The notes: generated by a model from the letters alone, not told the origin. Counted from the stretch's first letter, positions 34,331 to 44,715 are shown. The stretch: DNA of 64,000 nucleotides from a bacterium (GCA_015485355.1 WFTQ01000065.1:1-64000), one strand, 5' to 3'. Numbers and translations are program-made.

Positions 34331-35557
34331 ATGAAACGGCCATTTCCTCCGGTAGAGGATCAGTTGGAAATTATCGCCCGCGGGACGGTGGATTTGCTTC
34401 CGCTGGATGAGTTGAAGAGGAAGTTGGAGCGGAGTTACCGCACCGGCCGGCCCTTGCGGATCAAGCAGGGATTTGATCCCACGGCACCGGACATCCATCT
34501 GGGGCACACGGTGGGATTAAGAAAATTAAAACAGTTTCAGGATCTGGGTCACCAGGTGGTGCTCATCATCGGCGACTATACCGGAATGGTGGGAGACCCC
34601 AGCGAAAAATCGGCCACCCGTCCCCGCCTGACCCACGAAGAAGTGTTGGAAAACGCCAGAACCTACGAGCATCAGTTTTTTAAAATCCTGGACCCCGAAC
34701 AGACCGAGGTGCGCTACAACGGGGAATGGTTCAGCAAAATGAGCTTTGCCGAAGTCATGGAACTGGCCTCCAAGTTCACCGTTGCCCGGATGCTGGAGCG
34801 AGACGACTTTGCCCGGCGCTTCGCCCGGAATCAGCCCATCAGTATCCACGAGTTGTTTTATCCCTTGATGCAGGGCTACGACAGTGTGATGATTCGATCC
34901 GATGTGGAGATCGGGGCCACGGAACAGAAGTTTAATCTGGTCACCGGACGGGATATTCAACGGGAGTACGGCCAGGAGCCCCAGATCGTGCTCACCTTGC
35001 CCGTGCTGGTGGGCATCGATGGAGTGAATCGGATGAGTAAATCGTTGGGCAATTATATCGGCATCGACGAACCGCCCGAGGAAATGTTTGGAAAGACCAT
35101 GCGCATCCCCGATGAACAGATCTATCCTTACTTCGAGCTGGTGACCGATGTAACTTTAGAAGCGTTGCGGGACATTCGGCGGCAACTGCAGGACCCTCGG
35201 GTCAATCCCCGTGATGTGAAACGACGGCTGGCTTTTACCATCGTGCGGATGTACCACGGGGAGGCGGCTGCACGGCGCGCAGCGGCCCATTTCGAACGGG
35301 TGGTGGTGCACAAGGAAATCCCCGAGGAGATCGCCGAGTACCCGGTAAGTCCGGGGAACCATCGCTTGCTGGATATTCTGGTGAATGCAGGGCTGGTCAG
35401 CAGCAAATCCGAGGCCCGTCGACGCATTCGGCAGGGGGCCGTTTCCATCGATGGTTCTGTTGTCGAGGACGAATTCTGCGAACTGTACATCCAGAAGCCC
35501 GTGGTGATTCGGGCCGGCAAACGCGCCTTTGTCCGAGTGGTGCCTTCGGATCCATAA
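34331..35557 (+). CDS. tyrS: Tyrosyl-tRNA synthetase
   Basis: A class I synthetase charging tRNA-Tyr, 408 aa from the ATG at 34331. AAGGTGG (34319-34325) sits 5 nt upstream of it; the in-frame GTG at 34322 falls inside that site. HIGH appears as HLGH (residues 56-59) and KMSKS as RMSKS (234-238). A C-terminal S4 RNA-binding domain includes LVSSKSEARRRIRQGAVSIDG. The arrangement matches the TyrZ-like subgroup rather than classic TyrS. Confidence 0.95.
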   Translation: MKRPFPPVEDQLEIIARGTVDLLPLDELKRKLERSYRTGRPLRIKQGFDPTAPDIHLGHTVGLRKLKQFQDLGHQVVLIIGDYTGMVGDPSEKSATRPRLTHEEVLENARTYEHQFFKILDPEQTEVRYNGEWFSKMSFAEVMELASKFTVARMLERDDFARRFARNQPISIHELFYPLMQGYDSVMIRSDVEIGATEQKFNLVTGRDIQREYGQEPQIVLTLPVLVGIDGVNRMSKSLGNYIGIDEPPEEMFGKTMRIPDEQIYPYFELVTDVTLEALRDIRRQLQDPRVNPRDVKRRLAFTIVRMYHGEAAARRAAAHFERVVVHKEIPEEIAEYPVSPGNHRLLDILVNAGLVSSKSEARRRIRQGAVSIDGSVVEDEFCELYIQKPVVIRAGKRAFVRVVPSDP

Positions 35558-36012
35558 AGCTTTATGCCGGGTTGAAGGGAACAATCACCCCCTGGTCGAT
35601 CAACCCAAACACCTTCCAGCGACGTACAATGCTTCGTAAATGGGGGGGAGTCCATCCGGTTTGCCTCGGCACGTTGCTTCAAGGGAAGTCCTTTATCCAC
35701 CGGAGCTTAGGGAAGAAAAATTCGAAAAATCGGGAGGGAAGAGGACGTTGGACCGATACGTCACCGATGGCCTTTTTGATGGCCGCATCACGGGTGGATG
35801 GGGGGATGGAAACGACACTTTCATCCGGGGAAGGCGATCTGCTTTTCCATCGATTGAAAATGGTCGGCCAAGGGATGGGTGGGCTTGCGCTTATCGATGC
35901 AGAAGGGTCGGCGGAACGACTGGAATGGCGCACCGGAGGATATCGGCGGGGCGTTCATCCGCCCGACCGCTGTGGAGCGAAATGTTCACTCCCAAACGGG
36001 GGGCATGCCGAA
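35558..36012. other. Intergenic region, no gene seen
   Basis: 455 bp between the tyrS stop and the convergent kinase stop. ORFs on both strands are unsupported by ribosome-binding sites or familiar sequence, and two run antisense into the kinase. A 7-bp inverted repeat GGGTTGA/TCAACCC (35569-35606) just after tyrS lacks a U-run. Confidence 0.5.
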
Positions 36013-39000
36013 CTAACGCGGGTTCGACGACTTGCCTCTCACTTTCGCTTTGGGCTTATCTTCCAGTAATTTGCGAATCGTTTGCAATAATTTTTGTGAA
36101 GAAAACGGTTTCTGAATGAAGAGGGCGCCTTCGGTAGATTGCAGATGGTATTGGATGGTATTGTCGGTATATCCCGACATGAAAATGATTTTTAGACGGG
36201 GGTGTTTCTGCTTCAGGCTGCGTCCCAACTCCGGGCCGTTTATGGAAGGCATCACCACATCGGTCAGCAACAGATCGATCGGTCCTTTATAATGTTGTCC
36301 GATTTCCAGGGCCTCCTCTCCATTTTGGGCGGCCAGTACCCGGTAGCCGTGATCTTTTAAGATGGTGATGGCCAGTTGACGAACCATTTCCTCGTCTTCC
36401 ACAATTAGAATGGTTTCGTTGCCCATCAGTGTGGAAATGGTGGATTTTCGTGATGTCGGGAGGGGGGCGGTTTCCATGATTCGCGGTAGATAAATTTTAA
36501 ATGTGGTTCCTTGACCCGGCTCGCTATACACCAGAATGTAACCGTTGCTCTGCTTAATGATTCCATACACGGTGGAAAGACCCAAACCGGTGCCTTTGCC
36601 TTTTTCTTTCGTGGTAAAGAAGGGTTCGAAGATGTGGTCTTGAATCTCTTTGCTCATGCCGATGCCGGTATCGCTGACCGCCAGCATCACATAAGGGCCT
36701 TCTTTGATGTCGAAGTGGGTGCGGGTATAATTTTCATCCAGCCATACGTTCTGTGTTTCAATGATGATTTTACCGCCCTGGGGCATGGCATCTCGTGCAT
36801 TGACCACCAGATTTACCAGCACCTGTTCCATTTGCATGGGATCGATCTTGGTGTTACCCAGGTCGCCGGCCAGACAGGTTTCGATATCGATGTTTTCCCG
36901 GATCAGGCGCCGCAGCATCCGCAGCAGTCCGGTGATCAGGCGGTTCAGGTTCACGACTTCGGGTTTCATCACCTGACGCCGACTAAAAGCCAGCAGCTGG
37001 CTGGTCAGCGAGGCCGCTTTTTCCCCGGCATTCTGAATCATCTGGATTTTATTATAGGCCGGATCATCGGGTGGCAGTTGGGTCAACAATAATTCGCAAT
37101 ATCCGTTGATGACGGTCAACAGGTTGTTAAAGTCGTGGGCTATGCCGCCGGCCAGCTGTCCAATGGCTTCCATTTTTTGAGACTGGCGCAGCTGTTCTTC
37201 CAGTTTCTTGTGCTCGGTTACATCGAATAAATAGCCCTGAATTCCGCGCAATCGTCCCCGTCGGTCGAAGATACCGATCACGTTTTCGATGATGTGAATG
37301 GGCCTGCCGTCTCGCCGATTTAATTGCACCTCGATTTGTTCCAGTTTCTTTTCCTTTTTCAGCCGACGAACCAGTTCGCTCCACTGTTCGGGATTCGGGT
37401 AAAACTCCCGGAAGTTCGCCCGGGCGGCGGCCTTTACGGTGTCAAACCCCAGCATGCGGGCAAAAGCAGGATTGCAAAACTGAATGCGGCCCCGGGGGGT
37501 GGCGATGAAATCGCCGGTCAAATCCTGCTCAAAGAAACGGCGGAATCGCTCTTCACTTTCTTTGAGCCTCTCTTCCGCCTGAATACGTTCGGTGATGTCC
37601 CGCCCGGTGGAAACAAAATGGGTGATCTCGCCCCGACTGTTGCGGATGGGGGTGATGGTTTTTTCCTCGAAATACAGGGCGCCATTTTTGGCACGGTTTA
37701 CAAATACGGCGCTGAAGGTGTTGCCGGAAAGAATTTCCTGCCACATTTTTTTGAAAAAGGAATCCGGGTGACGCCCGGATTTAAAAATTGCCGGGGTTTT
37801 CCCAATGATTTCTTCTTTGCGGTAGCCGGTACATTTTTCCACGCTGGAGTTGACATATTCGATAATCCCATTGCGGTCGGTGATAAAAATATGATCGTCG
37901 GTCTGCTGAATGGCGCTGTAGAGCCGTTTCATTTCCTCGGCCGTCTGAATCCGCTCGGACACATCGCGCACCACAACCTGCACCGAAGGTTTACCCTGCC
38001 ATTCGAAGTAAGCCGCATCGGTTTCCACATGCACTTTCCGATGGTTAAGGCTGATCATTATACTGTCCACCCGTTTGATCTCCGAGGGCGATTCCAGAAC
38101 TTTTTGGAAGCATTCCTGGCAGTGAGGCCGTGATTCCGGGGCTAAAAATTCCTGGAAGTTTCGTCCCAAAATCTGGGCTTCGCTGTCGGCATCCAGAATC
38201 TTCAACATCGCCGGACTGCACATTTGAATATGACCTTGCAGATCGATGATCATGATGCCGTTGGGCGATAGTTCGATTAACCGCCGAAATTTTTCCTCAC
38301 TTTCTCGGAGCGATTTTTCAATCTGGCGGCGTTCCTGGACTTCGGCCTTCAGCTTCCGGTTCGAGGTCTCCAGTTCCCGGGTGCGCCGGGAAACCAGCTT
38401 TTCCAGATGCTTCTGGTAATTCTTTAATTCCTTCTCGATTTGCTTGAATATGGTAATGTCCCGGAATTTCCACATGTAATAGATGGTTTCGCTGTTCTCG
38501 TCGATGGGAACCAGGTATTGTTCCAGGATTTTTCCACTCGTGAGGTGAATTTCCACCCCCACGGGCATCGGAGAGCCGTTGTGCGATTGTGGCCGGGCGA
38601 AGATGCGTGGGTTTTTAAACTGGCGACGAAGGTGGTCCCGCAGGTCTTTCAATGGTTGGCCAATGATGGTTTCCTCGTCTCGCAGCAGCTCGAAGATGTG
38701 TCGGAACGCATTATTGATATAGATGATGCGTTTCGATTTGTCTTCCACCAGAATGCCTTCGGTCAATGTGTTCATCAGGGTGTTTAAGAACGTGCTCAGG
38801 TGGCGCAATTCTCCTTCCATCCTTTGCCGTTCCCGGATCTCTTCAATCAGCCGGGCCTGGGCCAGATTGCCCTCCAGCGAATGAGCAAATTTGACCAGCA
38901 CATTGCGCAATTGCCGGAGGGTGTGTTGATGGTAAGGGATTCGGTTTGGCGGACAATACAGCTTTAAAAAGCCGATTTCTCCCAGGCGGAAAATGAACAT

Positions 39001-39363
39001 GCCCTCCCGGGGTTGGGTTCGCTCGGTGATCAGGCGATCGAATTTGGCATCCTCAGGCGACAGGAAAAGAGCGCTGGTATGGGATTGAATCTTGACCAGT
39101 GGATGTTCCGGGTGTAGCCAGGTAGCCCGTTTGCGGGATTCCGGAAAGGCGTAGACCAGAGAATATCCCTCCCGTTCGGGATGATTTTTTAAGTAACGGT
39201 CGTGGATCCAGATACTCGCAAAGGTGAAATTTTTTCGGGAAAGCAGCGATTTAATGAAACGATCGCAATTTTCGGTGATGTCTTTGGATTGACCGATGGC
39301 CAAGGATAATTCGTACAATAAAGATAAATCTCTAATAAACTGCGCCTGGTCTATCTGTTTCAT
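36013..39363 (-). CDS. Soluble multi-PAS hybrid histidine kinase
   Basis: A 1116-aa cytoplasmic hybrid kinase without clear TM helices. A GAF-like N-terminal region (about 1-180) is followed by four PAS domains (about 190-310, 355-470, 480-600 and 605-720), with a coiled coil after the first. HisKA has phospho-acceptor GGIAHDFNNLL, HATPase carries NARDAMPQGG, DTGIGMSKE and GKGTGLGLSTVYG, and a C-terminal REC domain has its Asp in LLLTDVVMPSINGPE. Kinase and receiver are complete. Its start lies 32 bp inside the end of the FIST gene, so the two are translationally coupled and probably act together. No output regulator is adjacent. Confidence 0.93.
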   Translation of the reverse strand: MKQIDQAQFIRDLSLLYELSLAIGQSKDITENCDRFIKSLLSRKNFTFASIWIHDRYLKNHPEREGYSLVYAFPESRKRATWLHPEHPLVKIQSHTSALFLSPEDAKFDRLITERTQPREGMFIFRLGEIGFLKLYCPPNRIPYHQHTLRQLRNVLVKFAHSLEGNLAQARLIEEIRERQRMEGELRHLSTFLNTLMNTLTEGILVEDKSKRIIYINNAFRHIFELLRDEETIIGQPLKDLRDHLRRQFKNPRIFARPQSHNGSPMPVGVEIHLTSGKILEQYLVPIDENSETIYYMWKFRDITIFKQIEKELKNYQKHLEKLVSRRTRELETSNRKLKAEVQERRQIEKSLRESEEKFRRLIELSPNGIMIIDLQGHIQMCSPAMLKILDADSEAQILGRNFQEFLAPESRPHCQECFQKVLESPSEIKRVDSIMISLNHRKVHVETDAAYFEWQGKPSVQVVVRDVSERIQTAEEMKRLYSAIQQTDDHIFITDRNGIIEYVNSSVEKCTGYRKEEIIGKTPAIFKSGRHPDSFFKKMWQEILSGNTFSAVFVNRAKNGALYFEEKTITPIRNSRGEITHFVSTGRDITERIQAEERLKESEERFRRFFEQDLTGDFIATPRGRIQFCNPAFARMLGFDTVKAAARANFREFYPNPEQWSELVRRLKKEKKLEQIEVQLNRRDGRPIHIIENVIGIFDRRGRLRGIQGYLFDVTEHKKLEEQLRQSQKMEAIGQLAGGIAHDFNNLLTVINGYCELLLTQLPPDDPAYNKIQMIQNAGEKAASLTSQLLAFSRRQVMKPEVVNLNRLITGLLRMLRRLIRENIDIETCLAGDLGNTKIDPMQMEQVLVNLVVNARDAMPQGGKIIIETQNVWLDENYTRTHFDIKEGPYVMLAVSDTGIGMSKEIQDHIFEPFFTTKEKGKGTGLGLSTVYGIIKQSNGYILVYSEPGQGTTFKIYLPRIMETAPLPTSRKSTISTLMGNETILIVEDEEMVRQLAITILKDHGYRVLAAQNGEEALEIGQHYKGPIDLLLTDVVMPSINGPELGRSLKQKHPRLKIIFMSGYTDNTIQYHLQSTEGALFIQKPFSSQKLLQTIRKLLEDKPKAKVRGKSSNPR

Positions 39364-40474
39364 AAAATTGTCCTATCACAATGGTTTTATTGAACAGCTC
39401 CAGGTAGAGATGACCGGAGGAGGCGATTTCTCCGAGCGTCAGTATGCCCTTGACAGGCAAAGGGATTTCCGGGTGTACCTGGGACGCCACGGCCTGGAGT
39501 TCCTGTTGAAACGCCTTTTCCAGAAAAAGAACGCGGGAGATGCAGTCGGCCATCAGCACTTCTCGAAACGCCAGCGGTGCAACATCGTTCGCCCGACGGG
39601 CCGCTTGACGAGCCGCGGCGATGAGCTTTTCGGGATCGCCCCGCAAAATGTACAGTGCCGTGTTTTCCGGTACGTCCCCCACACAAATTAAACCGCCTTC
39701 CTCCGTCACCGCTATGGGGTCCCGAACAATGTCCTCTTCCCCTTCTTTATAAATACCGAAGGGATATTGCTTGGCAACGGCGAAGAAATTTTCCCGCCTA
39801 AAGGGTGTCTGACAATCCCCCTCAACGATGGATCGGTACAGATCGAAAGCGTTCTGCCAATTCAATTCTTTGATCGTGTTTCCGTCGGTTTTCGTGGCCA
39901 CTATCGGGCCGTACAGGCGTTCCCAACCGTGGCTCACACCAATATGGCTCTCCCAGGGTGTAAAAACCATCACGGCCGCGTCCTGAAATATACCTGCGGA
40001 GGTAAACACACAGGGTTGCTGTTTCAGGCGGATCGAGCCGGCACCCCCACCAAAATAATTGAACGAATATCCCCCCAATTGGTGGTAAACAGCGGTTAAA
40101 AACTCCCGAATATGCGGACTCAGCCCATCCACCAGAACAATACAGGAACGAAACGTGCGATTAATTTTATCCAGAAGTGGTTGCCAGATTTCCATACGGG
40201 AGTTCGAGGCGGAAAGAGGGAATAACAAAGGCGGATGCGAGGCCGGAAGCTTGAGGACCAGTATGCCGGATGAATAATGGCGGGCATGGTACACAATACC
40301 CGGAAAAACGCCGCCCATGAAGGTGATGGATTGGTGATTGAGGTGCTGAATGAGCTTGTTCAGGTCAAGATCGGTATTTTCGGCCACAAAAAACAGCAAA
40401 ATATCCTGTTCCGTGGGCGCCAATCGTTCTATTGCCAGCTGAATGTGTTTGATGTCGTTTGACCTGACCAGCAT
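39332..40474 (-). CDS. FIST-domain sensory protein
   Basis: A 380-aa protein matching FIST N plus FIST C layout. The first half has FMGGVFPGIVYHARHYSSG and the glycine-rich FNYFGGGAGSI. The second half has CVFTSAGIFQDAAVMVF, HGWERLYGPIV, FPFGIYKEG-like residues and a C-terminal SSGHLYLELFNKTIV. FIST domains are thought to sense small ligands such as amino acids and often sit beside kinases. No TM helix is present, so it is cytoplasmic. It overlaps the following PAS hybrid kinase gene by 32 bp. It may present a ligand-bound state to that kinase. Confidence 0.85.
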   Translation of the reverse strand: MLVRSNDIKHIQLAIERLAPTEQDILLFFVAENTDLDLNKLIQHLNHQSITFMGGVFPGIVYHARHYSSGILVLKLPASHPPLLFPLSASNSRMEIWQPLLDKINRTFRSCIVLVDGLSPHIREFLTAVYHQLGGYSFNYFGGGAGSIRLKQQPCVFTSAGIFQDAAVMVFTPWESHIGVSHGWERLYGPIVATKTDGNTIKELNWQNAFDLYRSIVEGDCQTPFRRENFFAVAKQYPFGIYKEGEEDIVRDPIAVTEEGGLICVGDVPENTALYILRGDPEKLIAAARQAARRANDVAPLAFREVLMADCISRVLFLEKAFQQELQAVASQVHPEIPLPVKGILTLGEIASSGHLYLELFNKTIVIGQFYETDRPGAVY

Positions 40475-40882
40475 TTGGAATTCCCTATCGTTTGGGGAAC
40501 CTTGTTTCAGCCCGCAGAGGATTATGCAGAAACGAAAACCGGCGTGCTGTGTCTCCGGTACTTCTTCTTAAATCGTTCATTCTTGTTCTAAAATGCCATC
40601 GGGTTTGCCCATCCCTTGCCCATGGTCCGATCCCTCGAATACGGAGAAAATACGAAATTTTCAAATTCTTCTTCGAATTTTTAATATTCGATATCTATGA
40701 AAAGAACTTTATTCTTTTTCAGTTAAGTATCGGAAAAAGGTGTACGGAACTTAACCCCGGTTGGATATTGGGGGGTGGACAGCGACAAAGAGAAACGTCC
40801 CTCATCGGTAGGCGGCCCGGCTCCCCGGCCGGGCCGGTGACCATTCTCGGGAAATGTAGGCCGTGGATGCCAAATTGGGTGT
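40475..40882. other. Intergenic region, A/T-rich, no gene seen
   Basis: 408 bp between the FIST gene start and the DUF5916 gene stop. The part near 40640-40730 is strongly A/T-rich with small inverted repeats (CGAA...TTCG) and could hold the FIST-kinase promoter. The part near the DUF5916 end holds a G/C hairpin. Confidence 0.5.
40813..40836 (-). terminator. G/C hairpin after the DUF5916 gene
   Basis: CGGCCCGG and CCGGGCCG form an 8-bp stem with an 8-nt loop, about 47 bp past the DUF5916 stop. No proper U-run follows, so termination would be weak or Rho-assisted. Confidence 0.35.
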
Positions 40883-43525
40883 TTATACCGGGAACCAGTA
40901 ACTGATTTTTACCAGAAAAATGTTGTCTGGATACACCTGAAACAGCCCCTGAAAATCGTCGGCCGTGGAAAAGGTTCCTGTGGGCAAAAAACCGGTGCGA
41001 TCTTGGGACCAAACCAGATACAGGATGGAGCCCGGAACGTACTCCCACCGAATAACCAGATTGGAACGGAATTGGCGGAAATTGAAATCCGGGTTCCAGA
41101 AGGCGTAGTCGGCTTTTCCGTCCTGATTTTCGTCTACCCGATAAACGTTTTGTTTGCCGTCGTAGAAGAGTTCCTTGTCGGAGAATTGGCGAAATCGATC
41201 CCGATAGGAGAGGGCCCGTGGATGGGTGATGCGTTTTAAGTGGGTGTATTTCCCGGCGGAAACAAAGGGTTGTCCGTAGTATTGAATGGAGAGGTTGGGT
41301 GTCAGGCTCAGGTTGAACCGTAGCACCATGCCCAGGGTGTTTTGTTCGATGCGGCCAAAAAGATAGCGCGGCCGATCGCCGGTGTACACCGTGGTGATGT
41401 ATTGCAGGTCATCCCGATTGTATGAATAAAACGGCCGTAGTTGAATTTGCAGGTACGATGTGGGCCGCCAGGTCATCCGGAGCCGATATCCTTTACGAAA
41501 AGAGGGATGGCCAATGCCGAAACCGATGTTGCCGCCGAAGTTGGCGTACAGCCTTTTTCGATTATCGGTGGAGAGGCGATACCATACATTTACCCATCCC
41601 GGAAGCCGCATCGAAGGCCCTCCCCGCAATTCGGTCGTGGAAATGCCCTCGCGTTCAAGGCCGATGCCTCCGCCCACACTCCACAAATTGGTGAATTGGA
41701 CCCATCCGTTGATGTTTCCGCCGGTGTTCAATTTTTCGAAGCTGAAATCCCACACGTTCCACTGATTGACATTGAAATTGAAGGTTCGGAAGATGGATAC
41801 CGGGGTCCACCACTGATATCCGATCCACAAGAAATGGACGATTTGATCGGCCCGACGTAAATACCCCATATCGTTGAGTTCCAGTCCCGGTGAGCGCCAG
41901 ATGGTCCCGCTCACCAGTCGCCAGTGACCCCCTCCGACCTTCCCCAGCAGGAGGGCACCGCCATGGCCGTTCATCCGCGTGGCCGTGGAATCCAACCGCA
42001 GGTGCGGAGCATCCGGGCGCTGAAAATAATGGGCCGAAGACCGCTGAATCTGTAAGATGGCTGCAGGATCGCCCGCAATGTGGCTCATGGTGGCCTTCAG
42101 ATTCAACATGAGAGTCCGGTTTTTCCAGAATTTAATCATGTCTATCCCGGCGGCGTAAGCCCGCCGGTTCAGAAATTTCAAATGGTCGGCGGTGATCCGG
42201 CGATGGGTGGCGGTTACAATGCCGCCAATAATAAAATTGCCCTGATCATAATCTTTCTGGATGCGTCCCAGAAAGTAATTCGTGAGCGGTTCCACCATTA
42301 TGCGACGGCGGTTACCGGCGGAATCGATGGCCGCGTATTCTTCGGCGGTGACCGCTTCCAACACCCCCACGGATAGCCCTTTTTCGGTTTTACCGGTCAC
42401 TTTCAGTGCGGCCAGAATGGAGGTATTATCCGGTTGCTTGGCGAACTCTCCTGGACGCAGGCGGGGGTGGTATTGGGGGGGACGACCGATGCGGCGGGAA
42501 TAAAATAATCCCTCCCGGGCCAACGGCCCCTCGCCGAAACCCAGGGAAAATTCCAGGATGTTTTTCCCTTCAATAAAGAAAGGGCGTTTCTCTTCATAGA
42601 AGGTTTCGAATGCGGTTAAATTCACCACCGAGGGGTCGGCCTCCACCTGCCCAAAATCCGGATTGAGGGTAAAGTCCAGGTTCATGTTGCTGGTCAACCC
42701 CACTTTACCGTCCAGGCCCCCGGAAGCGCTTTGCAGTCGTCCCGGCGCAAAAGGGTTCCCGGTCTCTTTCCTAAAGGCGTGTAACTTCCCCACGGTATAG
42801 GGGAGCAGTTCGATCCGGCGGCGGGGTTGAATCCCTTTTAAACCGTGCAACTCCCCGAAATAGGGGATAGGTATGGAGGCATCCTGAGGGATAAATGACC
42901 ATGCGGAGAGTTCCTTGTTTCGATACAATTGACGAAAGACGTTTAAACCCCAGATCTGCTTGGGCCGACTGCTGAAACGCAACTGGCTGAAGGGGATTTT
43001 CATTTCTGCCGTCCATCCGGAATCGTCGACGGTGACCGCTGCCTCCCAAACCGGGTCCCAGGAATCATCCCGGGTGGTTCCCCCGTTGGACCAAACTTCA
43101 TCCATGCGAACGCCGGCGGCGTTTACGCCGAATAGAAAGGCGGTGCGCTGGTCAAAATAGGTATCGAAGCAGATGGCCACCATGTCCGAATTGTCCCCTT
43201 CGTCCCGCCGGGTAACCTGCCCCACGATGTTCTCTGCCTGACGGTCCCGGGCCCGGATCAGCACGTACAGGTTTTTCGTGTCGTATACAATTTTAAAAAG
43301 GGTGGTTTCGGAAGGGGCGGCCTTTTCGTTGGGCGCCATTTGGATGAACCGCCGTCCGGTGGGCGCCTTTGCCCAGATGGGATCATCCATCCGCCCATCG
43401 ATGACGGGGGGATGCGGATTGGTGGGAATGGCCCGGTAAATCTTTTTGGTGTCCGCCATGCCCGAAACGATGAACCCGAAAAAGGTGCTGAAAATGAAAA
43501 CAGCGTGCCAAATCGTCTTGCTCAT
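40883..43525 (-). CDS. Exported DUF5916 protein with CBM9-like N-terminus
   Basis: An 880-aa exported protein. The start is taken at the internal ATG (43525) with GGGAGGTG 5 nt upstream, directly preceding a signal peptide (WHAVFIFSTFFGFIVSGMA). The N-terminal carbohydrate-binding-family-9-like beta-sandwich (about 30-220) includes HPPVIDGRMDDPIWAKA and GWTAEMKIPFSQLRF. The rest, with VTSNMNLDFTLNPDFGQVEADPS-like spacing, is the DUF5916 region and probably forms an outer-membrane barrel ending in SYWFPV. The family is common in FCB-group bacteria and its function is not settled. It is divergent from asparaginase. Confidence 0.85.
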   Translation of the reverse strand: MSKTIWHAVFIFSTFFGFIVSGMADTKKIYRAIPTNPHPPVIDGRMDDPIWAKAPTGRRFIQMAPNEKAAPSETTLFKIVYDTKNLYVLIRARDRQAENIVGQVTRRDEGDNSDMVAICFDTYFDQRTAFLFGVNAAGVRMDEVWSNGGTTRDDSWDPVWEAAVTVDDSGWTAEMKIPFSQLRFSSRPKQIWGLNVFRQLYRNKELSAWSFIPQDASIPIPYFGELHGLKGIQPRRRIELLPYTVGKLHAFRKETGNPFAPGRLQSASGGLDGKVGLTSNMNLDFTLNPDFGQVEADPSVVNLTAFETFYEEKRPFFIEGKNILEFSLGFGEGPLAREGLFYSRRIGRPPQYHPRLRPGEFAKQPDNTSILAALKVTGKTEKGLSVGVLEAVTAEEYAAIDSAGNRRRIMVEPLTNYFLGRIQKDYDQGNFIIGGIVTATHRRITADHLKFLNRRAYAAGIDMIKFWKNRTLMLNLKATMSHIAGDPAAILQIQRSSAHYFQRPDAPHLRLDSTATRMNGHGGALLLGKVGGGHWRLVSGTIWRSPGLELNDMGYLRRADQIVHFLWIGYQWWTPVSIFRTFNFNVNQWNVWDFSFEKLNTGGNINGWVQFTNLWSVGGGIGLEREGISTTELRGGPSMRLPGWVNVWYRLSTDNRKRLYANFGGNIGFGIGHPSFRKGYRLRMTWRPTSYLQIQLRPFYSYNRDDLQYITTVYTGDRPRYLFGRIEQNTLGMVLRFNLSLTPNLSIQYYGQPFVSAGKYTHLKRITHPRALSYRDRFRQFSDKELFYDGKQNVYRVDENQDGKADYAFWNPDFNFRQFRSNLVIRWEYVPGSILYLVWSQDRTGFLPTGTFSTADDFQGLFQVYPDNIFLVKISYWFPV

Positions 43526-43647
43526 TGTGCACCTCCCTTTCCTGACCCGAAAGATGCCTACGGAAATTGGAATGGGGTGTTCCAGGGCAAAATAACCTAA
43601 AATTCCTGATCTTGTTTTTTTAGAGTGGAGCATTGTAATTTCTTCTC

Positions 43648-44661
43648 ATGAAGACACGAAAGCGGATTCTGATTATGCATACGGGGGGCACTTTCGGGAT
43701 GGTGCCGATGCCCCCGAATCAGCTGCTGGCGCCGGATGAGGTGGCGTCGCACATCTTAACTCATGTACCCGAACTGGAGAAGCTGGCGCACATTACGGTG
43801 CAGTGTGTTTTTAATCTGGACAGCGCCGACATCCAGATCGATCATTGGCAGCGGTTGGCCCGCATGGTTGCCGAACATCTGGACGACTATGACGGTTTTG
43901 TCATTATACACGGAACCGATTCCATGGTCTACACGGCGGCGGCACTGTCCTTTATGTTGCGGAATCTACCGCGCCCGGTCATTCTTACGGGTTCGCAGCG
44001 GCCCCTGGCCGCCATCCGCACCGACGCTCGTACCAATCTCATCAACTCCGTGGAGTTGGCCACCCATTCCATTCCTGAAGTGGCCATCTTTTTCGGCACC
44101 CGCCTGTACCGGGGCAATCGTACGGTCAAAAACTCCAGTATTCATTATGATGCCTTTCAGAGTCCCAATTACCCACCCCTGGCGGAAGTGGGTATCGACG
44201 TGCATGTCTTCGATCATCACCGGCGATGCCAGGGGGGCTTTCAGTTGCGGGAGGCCATATCCCCCGCCGTCCTGGCGGTACGCTACTTCCCGGGATTGTT
44301 GCCGGAATATTTGGAGTATGTGGCCGGTTTACCGGTGAAGGCGGTGGTGCTGGAAGCATTGGGTTTGGGACATACGGCCGTGAAATCCCAATCGCTGGTT
44401 CCTTGGATCAAGGGCCTGAGGGAAGCGGGGAAATTGGTGGTCATTACCTCGCAGAGTCGCCATGGAAGAGTCGATCTAAGCCGTTATGAAAATGGTCTTC
44501 GGTTGCGGCAAGCGGGTGCGGTGGGAGCCGGGGATATGACCACCGAGGCCGCCATCGTTAAACTGATGCACCTGTTGGGCCAGGGGTACGACACGCCCGA
44601 AATCCTGGGCCGACGATTGCGGGAAGACCTGGCAGGGGAAATTACAACGGACCATGGATAA
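43648..44661 (+). CDS. ansA: Type I L-asparaginase
   Basis: Hydrolyses L-asparagine to aspartate and ammonia. At 337 aa with no signal peptide it is the cytoplasmic type I enzyme. The first catalytic Thr is in MHTGGTFGM, the second in VIIHGTDSMVYTA, and VILTGSQRPL is the third conserved stretch. The C-terminal domain has VLEALGLGHTAV and VITSQSRHGRVDL. The upstream Shine-Dalgarno is weak. GatD-like or glutaminase activity is unlikely but not excluded by sequence alone. Confidence 0.9.
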   Translation: MKTRKRILIMHTGGTFGMVPMPPNQLLAPDEVASHILTHVPELEKLAHITVQCVFNLDSADIQIDHWQRLARMVAEHLDDYDGFVIIHGTDSMVYTAAALSFMLRNLPRPVILTGSQRPLAAIRTDARTNLINSVELATHSIPEVAIFFGTRLYRGNRTVKNSSIHYDAFQSPNYPPLAEVGIDVHVFDHHRRCQGGFQLREAISPAVLAVRYFPGLLPEYLEYVAGLPVKAVVLEALGLGHTAVKSQSLVPWIKGLREAGKLVVITSQSRHGRVDLSRYENGLRLRQAGAVGAGDMTTEAAIVKLMHLLGQGYDTPEILGRRLREDLAGEITTDHG

Positions 44662-44715
44662 GGAAGGCTTCAACTCCTTCCCGATATCCGGGGCCCAAAT
44701 TGAAGTAAAAATTAT

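Noticed and set aside
35572-36119. Two overlapping plus-strand ORFs after tyrS
   Set aside because: No ribosome-binding sites, no familiar sequence, and they run antisense into the hybrid kinase.
37324-38133. 269-aa ORF antisense to the PAS hybrid kinase
   Set aside because: No initiation signal and no familiar domain; the kinase frame is clearly coding here.
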